A stretch of DNA of 64,000 nt from Halobacteriovorax sp. GB3 (GCF_028649655.1 NZ_JAQSLN010000003.1:682001-746000), one strand, 5' to 3'; shown: positions 7,550 to 17,113, numbered from the stretch's first letter. The notes: generated by a model from the letters alone, not told the origin. Made by a program: numbers and translations.

Positions 7550-8679
7550 GATAATTCAGTATAAGGGAGCTTATTAGTTCCCTTCCAATTATTAAGGGCC
7601 ACTTCTAATTGTGGCCTTTCTTCATTTTCCTCACTAATATCGACACTCGCATAAGTAAGAAGATCCTGACCTTTTCCAAAATCTAGATGATACATTCTCG
7701 TCCACGTTCCCGTATTGATAAAAGTTTGTCCCGTTGAAAAAGTTCTGATAACAGGCTCATGAGTATGCCCAACAAGAAGGACTCTTACCTCTTCATTTTC
7801 CTGTAAGTACTTCTCAGTCAAAAGTTCGTAATCTTGAAAGAGCTCAAGCTCTTTTTTGACGAGATCAAATATTTTAGAAAGGTTCTTAGATTGTTTAATG
7901 ATGAAAATCGATCGCACCATGAAAAAGTAAAAAGCATTAGCGAGCATGAAACGAATCGTAAAAAGTGGATCATAAATAAGACCGTTAATAAGAAATTTTT
8001 TGATCGGTCTTACGGCATTAATATGGTCTCTTTCTTCTTTAAACTTGTTAATAATTCTTGTGACATAGTAAGAACCCCAAGGAGGATTGAAATATCGATC
8101 TCCCGACTTTGCTTCAATGATAGAGTCATTGGGATCAAATTGATGAGCAAGCTCGTACTCATGACCATGTCTAATGACAATTCCCTTATAAGGAGAATAG
8201 TCTGCATCAGGGTTTAAAAGAATTTGAAAGTTCTCTCTCCCCTTTTCACTAAGACGATCTTTTAAAACTTTTTGGCAACTTTCAAAGACCATCTCGGCAT
8301 CATGGTTACCAATGATATAAGTGATTTTCTTTTTCTTCTTACTCGCAAATTCATCAAACGCATTAATGACTTCTTTGTGAGCATCAAGAATCATTTCTGT
8401 TTTTTTAATGGCGGCCTTTTCTGACCAATATTCATCATCGTAATACTCTACATAAGGAACTGCCAAATGATCAAGAAGATCTCCATTGATCACGAGCTCA
8501 ACCTCACGATGTAAGTAATCCCCACTACTATAGAAATCGAGGAAATCAACAAGCTCTTCATCGAAATGAAAGTCCTCCAGATAATTTCGATCTCCATTAA
8601 CGTATTGTCCCGCCCCAAGGTGGATATCGCTTATGACAATAACAGACTTTATAATTTTATCTTTTTGCAGGAATCTCAT
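7546..8679 (-). CDS. Calcineurin-like metallophosphoesterase
   Basis: Binuclear-metal phosphoesterase, substrate unknown. Full motif set: SDIHLGAG near residue 18, NGDLLDHLA, GNHDAEM, RHGHEYE and VGHTHEPV. A hydrophobic stretch around FMLANAFYFFMV (about residues 235-255) may contact the membrane, as in some UDP-diacylglucosamine hydrolase relatives, but that substrate is not supported by anything I can see. Its start overlaps the end of the upstream exported-protein gene by 23 bases, so the two are co-transcribed. Confidence 0.87.
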   Translation of the reverse strand: MRFLQKDKIIKSVIVISDIHLGAGQYVNGDRNYLEDFHFDEELVDFLDFYSSGDYLHREVELVINGDLLDHLAVPYVEYYDDEYWSEKAAIKKTEMILDAHKEVINAFDEFASKKKKKITYIIGNHDAEMVFESCQKVLKDRLSEKGRENFQILLNPDADYSPYKGIVIRHGHEYELAHQFDPNDSIIEAKSGDRYFNPPWGSYYVTRIINKFKEERDHINAVRPIKKFLINGLIYDPLFTIRFMLANAFYFFMVRSIFIIKQSKNLSKIFDLVKKELELFQDYELLTEKYLQENEEVRVLLVGHTHEPVIRTFSTGQTFINTGTWTRMYHLDFGKGQDLLTYASVDISEENEERPQLEVALNNWKGTNKLPYTELS

Positions 8680-9052
8680 ATGCTTTTTGACCTATTTTTA
8701 ATTCAACCTCTTGCGAAGAAGGACTAAGTGGGTAGAAGAAATAGCGTTGGTTAGTTTGAAACTTGATCTCAACCGTTGAAGGTATTTGGCCAGGCTTCGT
8801 GTTGACGAAAACTTTTTGATCACCACTTGAACTCTCAATTTTTCCATAGAGTTTAGAGAGTGTCTTATTTTCTATAATAACAGCGACTTGTCTAGCTTTC
8901 GTTATAGATTTTATACCAACAAATTGCGAGGGAGCCAGGACTTTGAAGTGATCTCCGTAGGCCTTAATGATAAAGGCAGAAGATCTCTCAACGGCCTGTG
9001 TTGATAAAGAGATAAAAAACAAAGAAAAGATAAATAATTTCAATATATTCAC
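8657..9052 (-). CDS. Small exported protein of unknown function
   Basis: 131 residues with a clear Sec signal peptide (MNILKLFIFSLFFISLSTQA). The mature part is rich in beta-branched residues, without Cys and without a motif I know. Start codon is GTG at 9052. There is no ribosome site, but a TAGAAT -10 element (9064-9059) ends 6 bases before the GTG, so the message may be leaderless. The end overlaps the phosphoesterase start by 23 bases, which links the two genes. Confidence 0.72.
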   Translation of the reverse strand: MNILKLFIFSLFFISLSTQAVERSSAFIIKAYGDHFKVLAPSQFVGIKSITKARQVAVIIENKTLSKLYGKIESSSGDQKVFVNTKPGQIPSTVEIKFQTNQRYFFYPLSPSSQEVELKIGQKAYEIPAKR

Positions 9053-9166
9053 ACGTTTATTCTATCAAAAATGGCACTGACTTTACATTGGAAGATCTTT
9101 CCCTTTAGTACAACCACTCTTATTACAGTAAACGATTGCGCCGAAAGGGATACTGGAGGCCATCTA

Positions 9167-9700
9167 ATGCTCGAACTATTTAGAAAATCAAAAGTACTTA
9201 AAGAAAATCTGGCGACAAAGCGATCAAAGCTTAAACGCTCATTCTTATCAAATAAAGAAAATCAATGGATTCTTAAAGACCGTTATTTACTTGAGTCTTT
9301 TAAGTCATTTTTTGATCGACTGAATGAAAAGCAAGTTACAAGGCTATTAAAAGAAAGGCCCATCGCTTTTATTAAGGCCCAAGGAAAATACGCCTGTGCC
9401 CTTAGTGCACAAAAAGACTTTCACATTATCATGATATTTCCAGAAATAGAAAAAATGCTTAAATCTCCTCTGCCAGAAGAAGGACTTGCAATTTTGGCGC
9501 ATGAGGTAGGTCACATTTTTTATCAACATTCCTATAGAGACATTGATCCCCTTGAAGCACAAATTGAAGCAGATAGCTTTGCTTGTGATATGGGTCTTAC
9601 TCTTCCCTTAGAAAGTTTTCTACAGAAATATGAACATACAATAGAAGGAAAAGTTAGGATTTCTAGAGTTACTTGCCGTCACTTTAATGAAAATCACTAA
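9167..9700 (+). CDS. Zinc-metallopeptidase-like protein (HExxH)
   Basis: 177 residues. Near the C-terminus a gluzincin-like signature is visible: LAILAHEVGHIFYQH followed 18 residues later by EAQIEADSFA, the usual third ligand and downstream Asp. No signal peptide or membrane segment, so a cytoplasmic or non-classically released protein. ATG 9167 is preferred because GGAGG ends 7 bases before it; an upstream in-frame ATG at 9071 lacks a ribosome site. Stop end overlaps the opposite gene by 4 bases. Protease activity is inferred from the motif only. Confidence 0.75.
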   Translation: MLELFRKSKVLKENLATKRSKLKRSFLSNKENQWILKDRYLLESFKSFFDRLNEKQVTRLLKERPIAFIKAQGKYACALSAQKDFHIIMIFPEIEKMLKSPLPEEGLAILAHEVGHIFYQHSYRDIDPLEAQIEADSFACDMGLTLPLESFLQKYEHTIEGKVRISRVTCRHFNENH

Positions 9701-10245
9701 TAAAGATTTGCCTTAGCATTTTCAAAGTCAATATTAGGTTCGTCACTCATATGAAAAGTATCAACACCACAAGAGACAAACTTAACCTTATCAATTCGAT
9801 TTCTCTTAGTAGAAAAAAGAACGAGAGGGTAGCCTACACCATTGTAACAAAGCGACTGAAATCCTTCTTGTACACGTGCTGAATCGTGACCAGTGACAAG
9901 ATTATAAACAGACCTTGAATCAAGACTAACAAACTCGCCCGAACGTAGAAGCTCTAAGAGTTCATCATTTTGCGCAAATTCATAAGTATTGACATACTCT
10001 CTTCCCATATCAAAGAAGATCTTAGTCATTAGTAAATTATTAGCGACACAATTTTCACAAACGGGCTCATCTACTTGGCAATCTTCAAAATCACCACATA
10101 AACGATGACAAAAATCTCCATCTTGTTCAAAACAAGCAACGTTCAACTTTTTCTCAAAATCAAATGTCCACTCGTTATAAAAAACGATGGCCTTAGACTG
10201 AAGCGAAAAAAAGAAAATAAGTAAACAAAGAAACTTCATCGACAT
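9697..10245 (-). CDS. Exported Cys-rich protein, unknown
   Basis: 182 residues with a signal peptide (MSMKFLCLLIFFFSLQSKA). A dense Cys block at about residues 38-70 (CFEQDGDFCHRLCGDFEDC, then CENC) suggests a disulphide-bonded periplasmic or surface domain. The ribosome site GGGGAAATC before ATG 10245 is inside the end of the upstream gene, which it overlaps by 10 bases, so translation is probably coupled. Last gene of the 9.7-17.1 kb exported cluster. No known family recognised. Confidence 0.7.
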   Translation of the reverse strand: MSMKFLCLLIFFFSLQSKAIVFYNEWTFDFEKKLNVACFEQDGDFCHRLCGDFEDCQVDEPVCENCVANNLLMTKIFFDMGREYVNTYEFAQNDELLELLRSGEFVSLDSRSVYNLVTGHDSARVQEGFQSLCYNGVGYPLVLFSTKRNRIDKVKFVSCGVDTFHMSDEPNIDFENAKANLY

Positions 10246-12752
10246 GATTTCCCCTTTTTAAACTTCTTCACACAGCGAGCTGGAATATAACCGTACTTCT
10301 TGTAAGTATCATAAACATCACTTGGATCTGCAATCCAATCACGAGGAATATTATGAGGATCTTTTAAGGCCTTATAAAGCCTAACAAAAGCACGCACGAG
10401 AAAATAAACAGGACCAACATAGTGGCTCATTCTCGTTACAGATAAAGCAACAGCTTCGAAATCTAGTCGGCATCCTGCGCAAGCAGAATAATCATTAACA
10501 GGTGTTCTTCGAACATCGCTTCCTGAATACGCAATAACAGTATGCTCTTCTTTTGAATGACAAGTGCTTGCACTCACACCAACAAAACGAAGTGAATCGT
10601 ATGGGTTATTGGCCGTATTCGATACGGAGATCTTACAAGGGATTCCAAGAAGAGGTCCAAAATCAGCATGTAACCCAAGAGAGATTCTCTCAGGGTCCAT
10701 TGATGGCTCATACTCGATCTTCCCTTCTTTAACGAGTTGTTTAAAAGAAACAACCCGACCAGGCTTTAAATCAACTCGCCCATAGATAAGTCCAGGAGTA
10801 ACAAGAGTTGCAGCGGCCTGCCCAATATCACTTACTAAATGAAAGATCATCGATTTCGTTTTAAACCACGGATCATAAACTTTACAAGCGACTCTTTCAG
10901 CATAAGGATTAAAAGCTTCATTAGAGCTAACCTCACCTTTTTTCGCCCATAGTCCACGTGCATAAGTTGCAGCACGATAGATATCTACAATTGAACGAGC
11001 AAGACGTCTTGCACAGTGAGAAGCATCGATACAGACAATATTATCAAAGTTCGGTTTCTCACTAAAAAGAGAGTAACTTAAAAGAGGCTTCAAATTAGGA
11101 GTAAGCTTTGAAAGTTGAATCGCATCGTATTTTGATTCAACATTATTCTTAGTAAAGACTTTCTCTAAGTACCATTGTTGATAACCTTCTCTTTCAAGTA
11201 CAAATTGATCATCAAAGATCTCTTTTTGACGAAGACCAGAGCATAGCCTCACCACTTCTTTAGAAAAGAGATCAAAATAAGAAAAGAGTTCTGAAACATT
11301 TTTCTTTGAAGCGTTAAAAAGAACATCGTTTAAGACATTGGTCTTTCTTAATATTTCAAGATCACCAGAAACACTACTAAAAGTCTCATGCGAAAGAAAG
11401 TAATACTCACTACATAAGAAGTAGAGTTCATTTTTTAGCTCACCTTCACGAGAGTTCTCCTCATCTAAAATCTTTTGAAATTGTTTTTGAAAAACTGTTT
11501 CAAAAGATTGAAGTGGAAAATGTCTCGAAAGAATATTCACAAAGTTTACGGCCTTCAATAAATTATTCTTAATTTGGTTTCTACTTGATGATAAATTAGT
11601 TGCAAGATTTTCTCCCCACTTTGTAGCGGCATCTCGAGTACTAATTTCCATAATATTTGTATTTACATCAGTAAAAGGATCAACAAGGATATCGTCTTGA
11701 GGTCCATCAGGAACACCATCAAATACATCCATATCTAGAGAGGCTTTTTTGAAATCGGCCTTCGCAAACTCTCTCATGATTCCTTTTGAAAGGAGTTCGC
11801 CTCCACAAGTTGGACTTGTGATACTTTCACAACCATTACTAATGATCATGACAAGGTTCTCGATATCGAGACCCTTGAAGATATTATAATATTCATTTGA
11901 AAGTGATTTCATTATTTCGGCATGACGAAAGGCCCATGAAAAGTAAACTTTCATGCTATACCAATAGTCAAACCCTTTACTTTGCCAATCCTTTTCGTCT
12001 AATCCCGTTAGATCAAATTGATAAGCGGCAACTTTTAGATTTTCTTGTGAGTTAAAGTCATAGCAATCTCCTAAATGTTGATCGATATTATCGAGGGCAA
12101 CAGCAAATTGCTCATAGGCCTTACGAGTAGGCTTTGTCCCAAAAAGATGGGATTGAAGTGGAGAAAATTTCTTGAGATAATGACAATAGAGCTTTTGCCC
12201 GCTCTTATCAAAATCTTTTTTTCTCATATAATTGTCTTTAGAGTGGAAGTTATCCAGCTTGTAATTATCGAGAACTTTTTGAACTGATGAGACATCTCTT
12301 TCAGAGTTATCCCAAAGTTCTTTGATGTAATCATTGAGCTCATCACACTCATCTTCATTAGAACATGTTCTAGAATATTTTAAGTAGTCATCAGGAATAT
12401 GACCCTCAATTTTCGTTGTATTAGAAACGAGAAGAGGAAGGTCGCGATTCATCATTTTCTCATGAATCATTTGTATAAGATTAACGACCGAATAACGAAA
12501 GAGCTCAATCCCTCGTTTTGTTGTTTCACCTACAGGGCGACCAGTAACTTTTGCAAGCCTATAAATGGCCTTTCCCGGATCAATATTGTTAACAATAACA
12601 AAAGCAGATCGAGTAGGATTTTTAGAATCAAGAGCACACTGAGCACGGTTAGTGAAACGAAGAGAGTTTATACCAAACTCCTTCGCCTCACTTATAGAAA
12701 AAGCGCAAATAATAAAAATGAATATGAATCTTATGCTCAGATTTTTCAACAA
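10236..12752 (-). CDS. Large exported protein of unknown function
   Basis: 838 residues with an N-terminal signal peptide (hydrophobic IRFIFIFIICAFSISEA). The start is TTG, either 12752 or 12749; AGGA lies 4 or 7 bases upstream and the second fits better, giving MKNLSIRF. The middle is helical and charged. The C-terminal 250 residues carry many Cys (for example CIDASHC, CAGC) and a basic tail (KKFKKGKSC). No domain recognised. It sits 6 bases after the preceding gene and overlaps the next, so it is a core part of the cluster. Confidence 0.75.
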   Translation of the reverse strand: MLKNLSIRFIFIFIICAFSISEAKEFGINSLRFTNRAQCALDSKNPTRSAFVIVNNIDPGKAIYRLAKVTGRPVGETTKRGIELFRYSVVNLIQMIHEKMMNRDLPLLVSNTTKIEGHIPDDYLKYSRTCSNEDECDELNDYIKELWDNSERDVSSVQKVLDNYKLDNFHSKDNYMRKKDFDKSGQKLYCHYLKKFSPLQSHLFGTKPTRKAYEQFAVALDNIDQHLGDCYDFNSQENLKVAAYQFDLTGLDEKDWQSKGFDYWYSMKVYFSWAFRHAEIMKSLSNEYYNIFKGLDIENLVMIISNGCESITSPTCGGELLSKGIMREFAKADFKKASLDMDVFDGVPDGPQDDILVDPFTDVNTNIMEISTRDAATKWGENLATNLSSSRNQIKNNLLKAVNFVNILSRHFPLQSFETVFQKQFQKILDEENSREGELKNELYFLCSEYYFLSHETFSSVSGDLEILRKTNVLNDVLFNASKKNVSELFSYFDLFSKEVVRLCSGLRQKEIFDDQFVLEREGYQQWYLEKVFTKNNVESKYDAIQLSKLTPNLKPLLSYSLFSEKPNFDNIVCIDASHCARRLARSIVDIYRAATYARGLWAKKGEVSSNEAFNPYAERVACKVYDPWFKTKSMIFHLVSDIGQAAATLVTPGLIYGRVDLKPGRVVSFKQLVKEGKIEYEPSMDPERISLGLHADFGPLLGIPCKISVSNTANNPYDSLRFVGVSASTCHSKEEHTVIAYSGSDVRRTPVNDYSACAGCRLDFEAVALSVTRMSHYVGPVYFLVRAFVRLYKALKDPHNIPRDWIADPSDVYDTYKKYGYIPARCVKKFKKGKSCR

Positions 12753-12758
12753 CTATTC

Positions 12759-13304
12759 CTACTTCATTGTACAACCAGTCGCCTGGCTCATGATTGTTGT
12801 ATAGAACATGATCATTGATTCATCAGCAGGAGTGAAACCTGATCTTGTTCCTCCACCTTGCCTAATGAGTCCATACATATAAGTGTTAATCGCTTTGTAA
12901 ACTGATACAGGAACATCAATTGTTTGAGTACATTGCCCCTTAGCATAACGAAGTGTTACACCCCAGCTAATTCCCTCGTCACAAGTATCACATGTTGTAT
13001 CGTATCCATCTTTACCATTACCAGTAATGATAACAGCACCAGATCCGTTTGTATTATTGAGGTTCTGACCAACAGTAAATTCTACTTCGAACCCACCATA
13101 ACGATTTGTTACAGAGTGAAGAGTACAAAGACTTCCGTGACAAGCAACAGCGGCATCGCGATCAACTTGCATTAGGATATCGGCATCAGAGTAGCGCTGT
13201 TCAAAATCATATGTATCTTCACCACCACCAAAGTAGTCATCGATATCACCAGAGTAAGTTACAAGAGAGAAACAGCTTAATGCTAAAATAAACATTTTTT
13301 TCAT
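12759..13304 (-). CDS. Exported Cys-containing protein, unknown
   Basis: 181 residues, signal peptide MKKMFILALSCFSLVTYS, then an acidic Gly/Asp/Tyr-rich stretch (DDYFGGGEDTYDF) and a beta-rich domain with Cys pairs (CHGSLC, CDTC). Good ribosome site (AGGAG 7 bases before ATG). The gap to the preceding gene is 9 bases and to the following gene 6. Looks like a small surface or periplasmic structural protein; no family recognised. Confidence 0.72.
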   Translation of the reverse strand: MKKMFILALSCFSLVTYSGDIDDYFGGGEDTYDFEQRYSDADILMQVDRDAAVACHGSLCTLHSVTNRYGGFEVEFTVGQNLNNTNGSGAVIITGNGKDGYDTTCDTCDEGISWGVTLRYAKGQCTQTIDVPVSVYKAINTYMYGLIRQGGGTRSGFTPADESMIMFYTTIMSQATGCTMK

Positions 13305-13313
13305 AAAGGACTC

Positions 13314-14531
13314 CTAATTAGCTCCGTTTCCATGGATTGGACCACAGACACTTCGACATAATCCAACATAGTCATGTTGATGTATTTTTTTATATTCAGT
13401 ATTTGAGTGATAAGAACTTACATATCTTTTCACTTGATCACGATCAGTGAAAGTCATTTGAAAACAAGCATACTTACTTGAGACTCCGTTTAATCTAACA
13501 ATAGGATCACTTGGAAGACCAGGCAGAGGAAAACTCAATCCATTTTGCTTTAAGGCCTGAACGTGACAGATATCAACCTGATCACCGGAGAAGTTAAACT
13601 CCTCATCATAGCTTTCATAAAGATTAGAAACTGTGATTTTTTTAAGATCGTGCTGGCGTGCAAGAGATAATTCGTTCTCTTTGAAATATTGTCTAATAAC
13701 ACACGCTTCTTTATTTTGGATTGTGACACTATCATTGTGGATCTGTCCTGCTCTAAAATCAAAAAAGCTCCCCTCTTTTTCAAGTGAAACTGTATCATAA
13801 TTTAAAAGACCATCATAAACAGAGTCACAATAAAGAAGATACTTAGACTTAAGCTTACTCATTGACGGGTAATCAACTTGTGTTTGATAGAGATTTGTTG
13901 AAATTGTCGAATTCAATCGAAATGAAATCGAATATTCCTCAAGACCACTTGTATTAGTGAAGCAAGTATCAACAAAGTACTCTGCATTCATTCTCTCTGA
14001 ACCAATTTCAAAAGAAAGACCTTGATCTGTAGCGAGTGTTTGGAAAAATGGATCTGTTCCAAAAACTTGAAATAGATTCTTCTTTGCTTGAAGGTTTAAA
14101 GAAGTCGTATTACTAATTTCTTCTGTATAAGGATTAAACGTTGAAAGTTGCCCACTCATAAAGTCTGCTAAATAAAGATCTTTTTTGTCAAAGCAAACGC
14201 AGTTTGAAGAGTTTCGACATTCAACATATTCGTTAAACTCTTCCAAACGTCCCTTTTCAAAACAAATTTCTTCATCCAAATCTTTCTGTCTAAGACCTGC
14301 ATTACAGACATAAGGTTTTGGGATTCCCTCATCTCCAACAGCATTACACTTACCATAATAGTCGAGATCATGTTGGGCCAGATGTCCCCAAAGTCCAGAG
14401 AAACTAATACAAATCTCACCATAGTGAGCACCACTACCACTGTGACATACGACAGTTTTATAGTCAGGACATGCTAAAGAGCTTAGGCCTAAAACAAATA
14501 AAATAAATGGTGTTAGTAAAAGTTTTTTCAT
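13314..14531 (-). CDS. Exported Cys-rich protein, paralogue of the 16.2-17.1 kb gene
   Basis: 405 residues from ATG 14531, whose signal peptide MKKLLLTPFILFVLGLSSLA is textbook. The frame extends 19 codons upstream without a good start, into the previous gene. The mature protein shares ordered motifs with the first gene of the cluster: VCNAGL..., GSERMNAEYFVDTCF (other copy GSERYGAEYFVDVCF), LKSKYLLYC (other copy LKVKSLLYC), FFDFRAGQI and a late CxxRxxFKE. It adds an extra C-terminal region of about 100 residues. Function unknown; disulphide-rich surface or periplasmic protein is likely. The gap to the upstream gene is a single base. Confidence 0.75.
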   Translation of the reverse strand: MKKLLLTPFILFVLGLSSLACPDYKTVVCHSGSGAHYGEICISFSGLWGHLAQHDLDYYGKCNAVGDEGIPKPYVCNAGLRQKDLDEEICFEKGRLEEFNEYVECRNSSNCVCFDKKDLYLADFMSGQLSTFNPYTEEISNTTSLNLQAKKNLFQVFGTDPFFQTLATDQGLSFEIGSERMNAEYFVDTCFTNTSGLEEYSISFRLNSTISTNLYQTQVDYPSMSKLKSKYLLYCDSVYDGLLNYDTVSLEKEGSFFDFRAGQIHNDSVTIQNKEACVIRQYFKENELSLARQHDLKKITVSNLYESYDEEFNFSGDQVDICHVQALKQNGLSFPLPGLPSDPIVRLNGVSSKYACFQMTFTDRDQVKRYVSSYHSNTEYKKIHQHDYVGLCRSVCGPIHGNGAN

Positions 14532-14532
14532 C

Positions 14533-16128
14533 TTAAAAATCAAAATCGATATCGAAATCATCGTCAGATGAATCGTTATCGTTCCCACAGTTCAAATGAG
14601 GAAGGTCATTAATATGTTGTTTACCTGCAACCATAGACCCTTTTTTAAGACCTTTAAGATCAACAGCTTTCCCATCTTTGTAAGTAAATTCAACAAAGAG
14701 CTCTAGATTGTGTTTCTTCGCAGAAATGCAATCATCACCAGAACACATTCTTTGAAAATATGGCGGCCAATAAATATTTTTAAACACTCTATTGATAGAA
14801 TTAAGCGCCCTACGTACCCCTATAAAGCCATCTCCAGAAAATGAAATGCCAGAAATTCCTTCAATCTCAGGAAGTCTCGAAATATTTCCAATCACTCCAA
14901 GAAGTGGAATTTTTGCAATGCGACCACCCTCGCGATTGATTCTCGGAATATGATTAGGGCGAAGTCCAAGTCTTCTTTTAATCATTCCTTTGAAAGTCAT
15001 GTAATTAAGTTCTTGATCGCTTAGATCAATCTTAACGACATACTTTTTCCCCTCTTTTAGAAGTCCCTTTTGGATCTTTGCACCAAGACCATGAAGCATT
15101 CCTCTCCACATAGCAGGGGCCATTCCACCGTCATACCATGAGTAGAGAAAGTCTGGTCCCTTTTCTGTAATTTCAAAAAGACGATAATCTCCAACAACTG
15201 GCTGAGAATAAAGACAGCTCGAAGAACAGAGTCCATCTACGCATTTTTGATCACAAACATTATTCACATAGAGTGGAACAATAATTTCATCGTACTTTGA
15301 AAGTTTACTATTAATTTCAACTTTTCCAGGAAGAACTGAAGTAACATTCCAATCAACTGGCCACGTCGGCCTCTTTGTTCCCGTCTCAGTATTCGTTTTT
15401 AATAGTCTAGGATCAGCATTGACTGATGCTCTAAGATTTAATTGCTTAAGTGCCGTTAAATCAGTTGATGTCCCCGTTGTATCCCCTGCTTTATAAATTG
15501 CAAGAAGACCAAGAACATCTTGATAACTAATTTTATTTTCTTTTAAAAACTCTTCTTCAAGACAACTTCCGTTGATATCAACGCTAAAGACGATCGAAGA
15601 TTCAGCGTGGGGTTTAACAAAACAAAATGGTCCCTTAAAATTAATCGCGTGATCAGATATTCTCTCGACCTGACAACCCGGTTGATTTGAAGGCACCGAA
15701 AGACCTGCTTTAGCAAAGTCTGTTACTTGAAATGTTAAACACTCATTGAGAAATTTTCGACGAGAAAGTAGACGTTTGTAGATAGACTCTTGATCCGATA
15801 GGTCTTTAAGTGGAGCATTCTCAATTTTACACTGACTATCTTTTGAGGATAGCTGATCGTTGTAACTATAAGTTAGAAACTCATCACTTAAAACGAAGTT
15901 TTCTAGTCCAACAGAGAACATAAGAAATTTGTCCTCAGCTGCCGTTTTAATACAATTTTCAATTCCAATAAATGGTCTTTCACCTAGAACTTTTAGATCG
16001 TTGTAAAAATAACGAGTATCATTAGCAGGATCGAGTGCGATATTAACTTGAGTTGGCGCATTGATGCTTGAACAAGCAAAGCTTATTCCTCTTAAAAACA
16101 AAAAAAGAACAATTATTGTTTTATTCAT
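14533..16128 (-). CDS. Exported protein with acidic C-terminal tail, unknown
   Basis: 531 residues. Signal peptide MNKTIIVLFLFLRGISFA followed by a Cys. Scattered Cys including a CDQKCVDGLCSSSC cluster near residue 315, then a lysine/arginine-rich segment, ending in a strongly acidic tail (SSDDDFDIDFDF). The tail might bind calcium or act as a recognition end, but this is speculation. Follows the first cluster gene after a UUCG-loop hairpin. No family recognised. Confidence 0.72.
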   Translation of the reverse strand: MNKTIIVLFLFLRGISFACSSINAPTQVNIALDPANDTRYFYNDLKVLGERPFIGIENCIKTAAEDKFLMFSVGLENFVLSDEFLTYSYNDQLSSKDSQCKIENAPLKDLSDQESIYKRLLSRRKFLNECLTFQVTDFAKAGLSVPSNQPGCQVERISDHAINFKGPFCFVKPHAESSIVFSVDINGSCLEEEFLKENKISYQDVLGLLAIYKAGDTTGTSTDLTALKQLNLRASVNADPRLLKTNTETGTKRPTWPVDWNVTSVLPGKVEINSKLSKYDEIIVPLYVNNVCDQKCVDGLCSSSCLYSQPVVGDYRLFEITEKGPDFLYSWYDGGMAPAMWRGMLHGLGAKIQKGLLKEGKKYVVKIDLSDQELNYMTFKGMIKRRLGLRPNHIPRINREGGRIAKIPLLGVIGNISRLPEIEGISGISFSGDGFIGVRRALNSINRVFKNIYWPPYFQRMCSGDDCISAKKHNLELFVEFTYKDGKAVDLKGLKKGSMVAGKQHINDLPHLNCGNDNDSSDDDFDIDFDF

Positions 16129-16153
16129 ACATCACCAAATCAAGCTTATAATA

Positions 16154-16173
16154 GGTAGGTCCGAAGACCTACC
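16154..16173 (-). repeat. Inverted repeat with UUCG tetraloop between cluster genes
   Basis: On the minus strand GGTAGGTC-TTCG-GACCTACC, a perfect 8-bp stem closed by a C(UUCG)G loop, one of the most stable RNA hairpins. No T-run follows on the minus strand, so it does not look like a simple terminator. It lies 14 bases after the stop of the first cluster gene and before the rest, a good place for a 3'-end stabiliser or partial attenuator. Confidence 0.7.
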
Positions 16174-16186
16174 CGTTTAAAAAAAT

Positions 16187-17110
16187 TTACTGAGCGCTTT
16201 CGTTAGCAGAAGAGTAAGTACAGATTCTTGCCTTTTGCTTTTTCCACTTTCTTACACTTGCAAGACCATCTCTATTTGATTCTTTAAATTCATATCTAAA
16301 GAAACAACCCTTAAGGTCTTCACGAGTTGATTTTGAAGGAAAAGTAATCGCTTGAGCGTTGTTAAAGTCTGTCCAATCAGTTTGATCGTTAATTGTTACT
16401 CCACCATCTTTGTTTTTACAGTAAAGAAGTGACTTAACTTTTAGACCAGCTAGATCTTGGTAAGTTTTAGCTGTGTACCAGATATCATCAGTTTCATCTA
16501 GGTCCCATACGTGAGTGTCTGGTGAATTAGATGTTCCAAGATCAGTAATTGTAACAGCTCTTGTTAGTGACCAGTTAAGGTAACCAACGTCATAGCTAGT
16601 TGGGTAATCAATTTGAGTTGCTCTAAAACAAACATCAACAAAGTATTCAGCACCGTATCTTTCAGAACCCAGAAAGAATTCTAGACCAAGAAGTTGTGTA
16701 GAAAATGCATCAGCAGAATCAACAGCAAATCTGTATCCGTTAGTAAGAGCTGTCTTTGTCATAGTCTGTACGTTTGTAGCAGCTTCTCCGTTATCACTCC
16801 AGTTAGCAACTTTTGCATTGAAGTAATCAAGTCTGTACTCACCGTCTCCAGACATAGATTGTCCTAGTGTAAATCCACCAGTACAAACACAGTTACATGC
16901 TTGACCGTCTTTACACTGAGCAGGGTTACAAGATTTCGTCGTGTCACCTCTCTCGTAACAAACTCTATCTTGGTAAGGCTTGTGCTTTAAACCAGCGTTA
17001 CAAGCGTACATTGAGTTACCAGAAGAAGTAACTTCAAATTTGAATGCAAGGTTTACAGCGTGAACATTGAAGGCCATGAAAAGGGCCAAAAGTGGTAATA
17101 GTGCTTTCAT
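16187..17110 (-). CDS. Exported Cys-rich protein, first gene of the cluster
   Basis: 307 residues. Signal peptide MKALLPLLALFMAFNVHA. Next comes a Cys-rich block (CNAGL, CYERGD, CNPAQCKDGQACNCVC), then a beta-rich domain with GSERYGAEYFVDVCF and LKVKSLLYC. It is a shorter paralogue of the protein at 13314-14531. The ribosome site GGGAGA precedes ATG 17110 but is inside a stem (see the 17114-17158 entry). Being first in the cluster and followed by a stable hairpin, it may be the most highly expressed member. Function unknown. Confidence 0.77.
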   Translation of the reverse strand: MKALLPLLALFMAFNVHAVNLAFKFEVTSSGNSMYACNAGLKHKPYQDRVCYERGDTTKSCNPAQCKDGQACNCVCTGGFTLGQSMSGDGEYRLDYFNAKVANWSDNGEAATNVQTMTKTALTNGYRFAVDSADAFSTQLLGLEFFLGSERYGAEYFVDVCFRATQIDYPTSYDVGYLNWSLTRAVTITDLGTSNSPDTHVWDLDETDDIWYTAKTYQDLAGLKVKSLLYCKNKDGGVTINDQTDWTDFNNAQAITFPSKSTREDLKGCFFRYEFKESNRDGLASVRKWKKQKARICTYSSANESAQ

Positions 17111-17113
17111 TCA

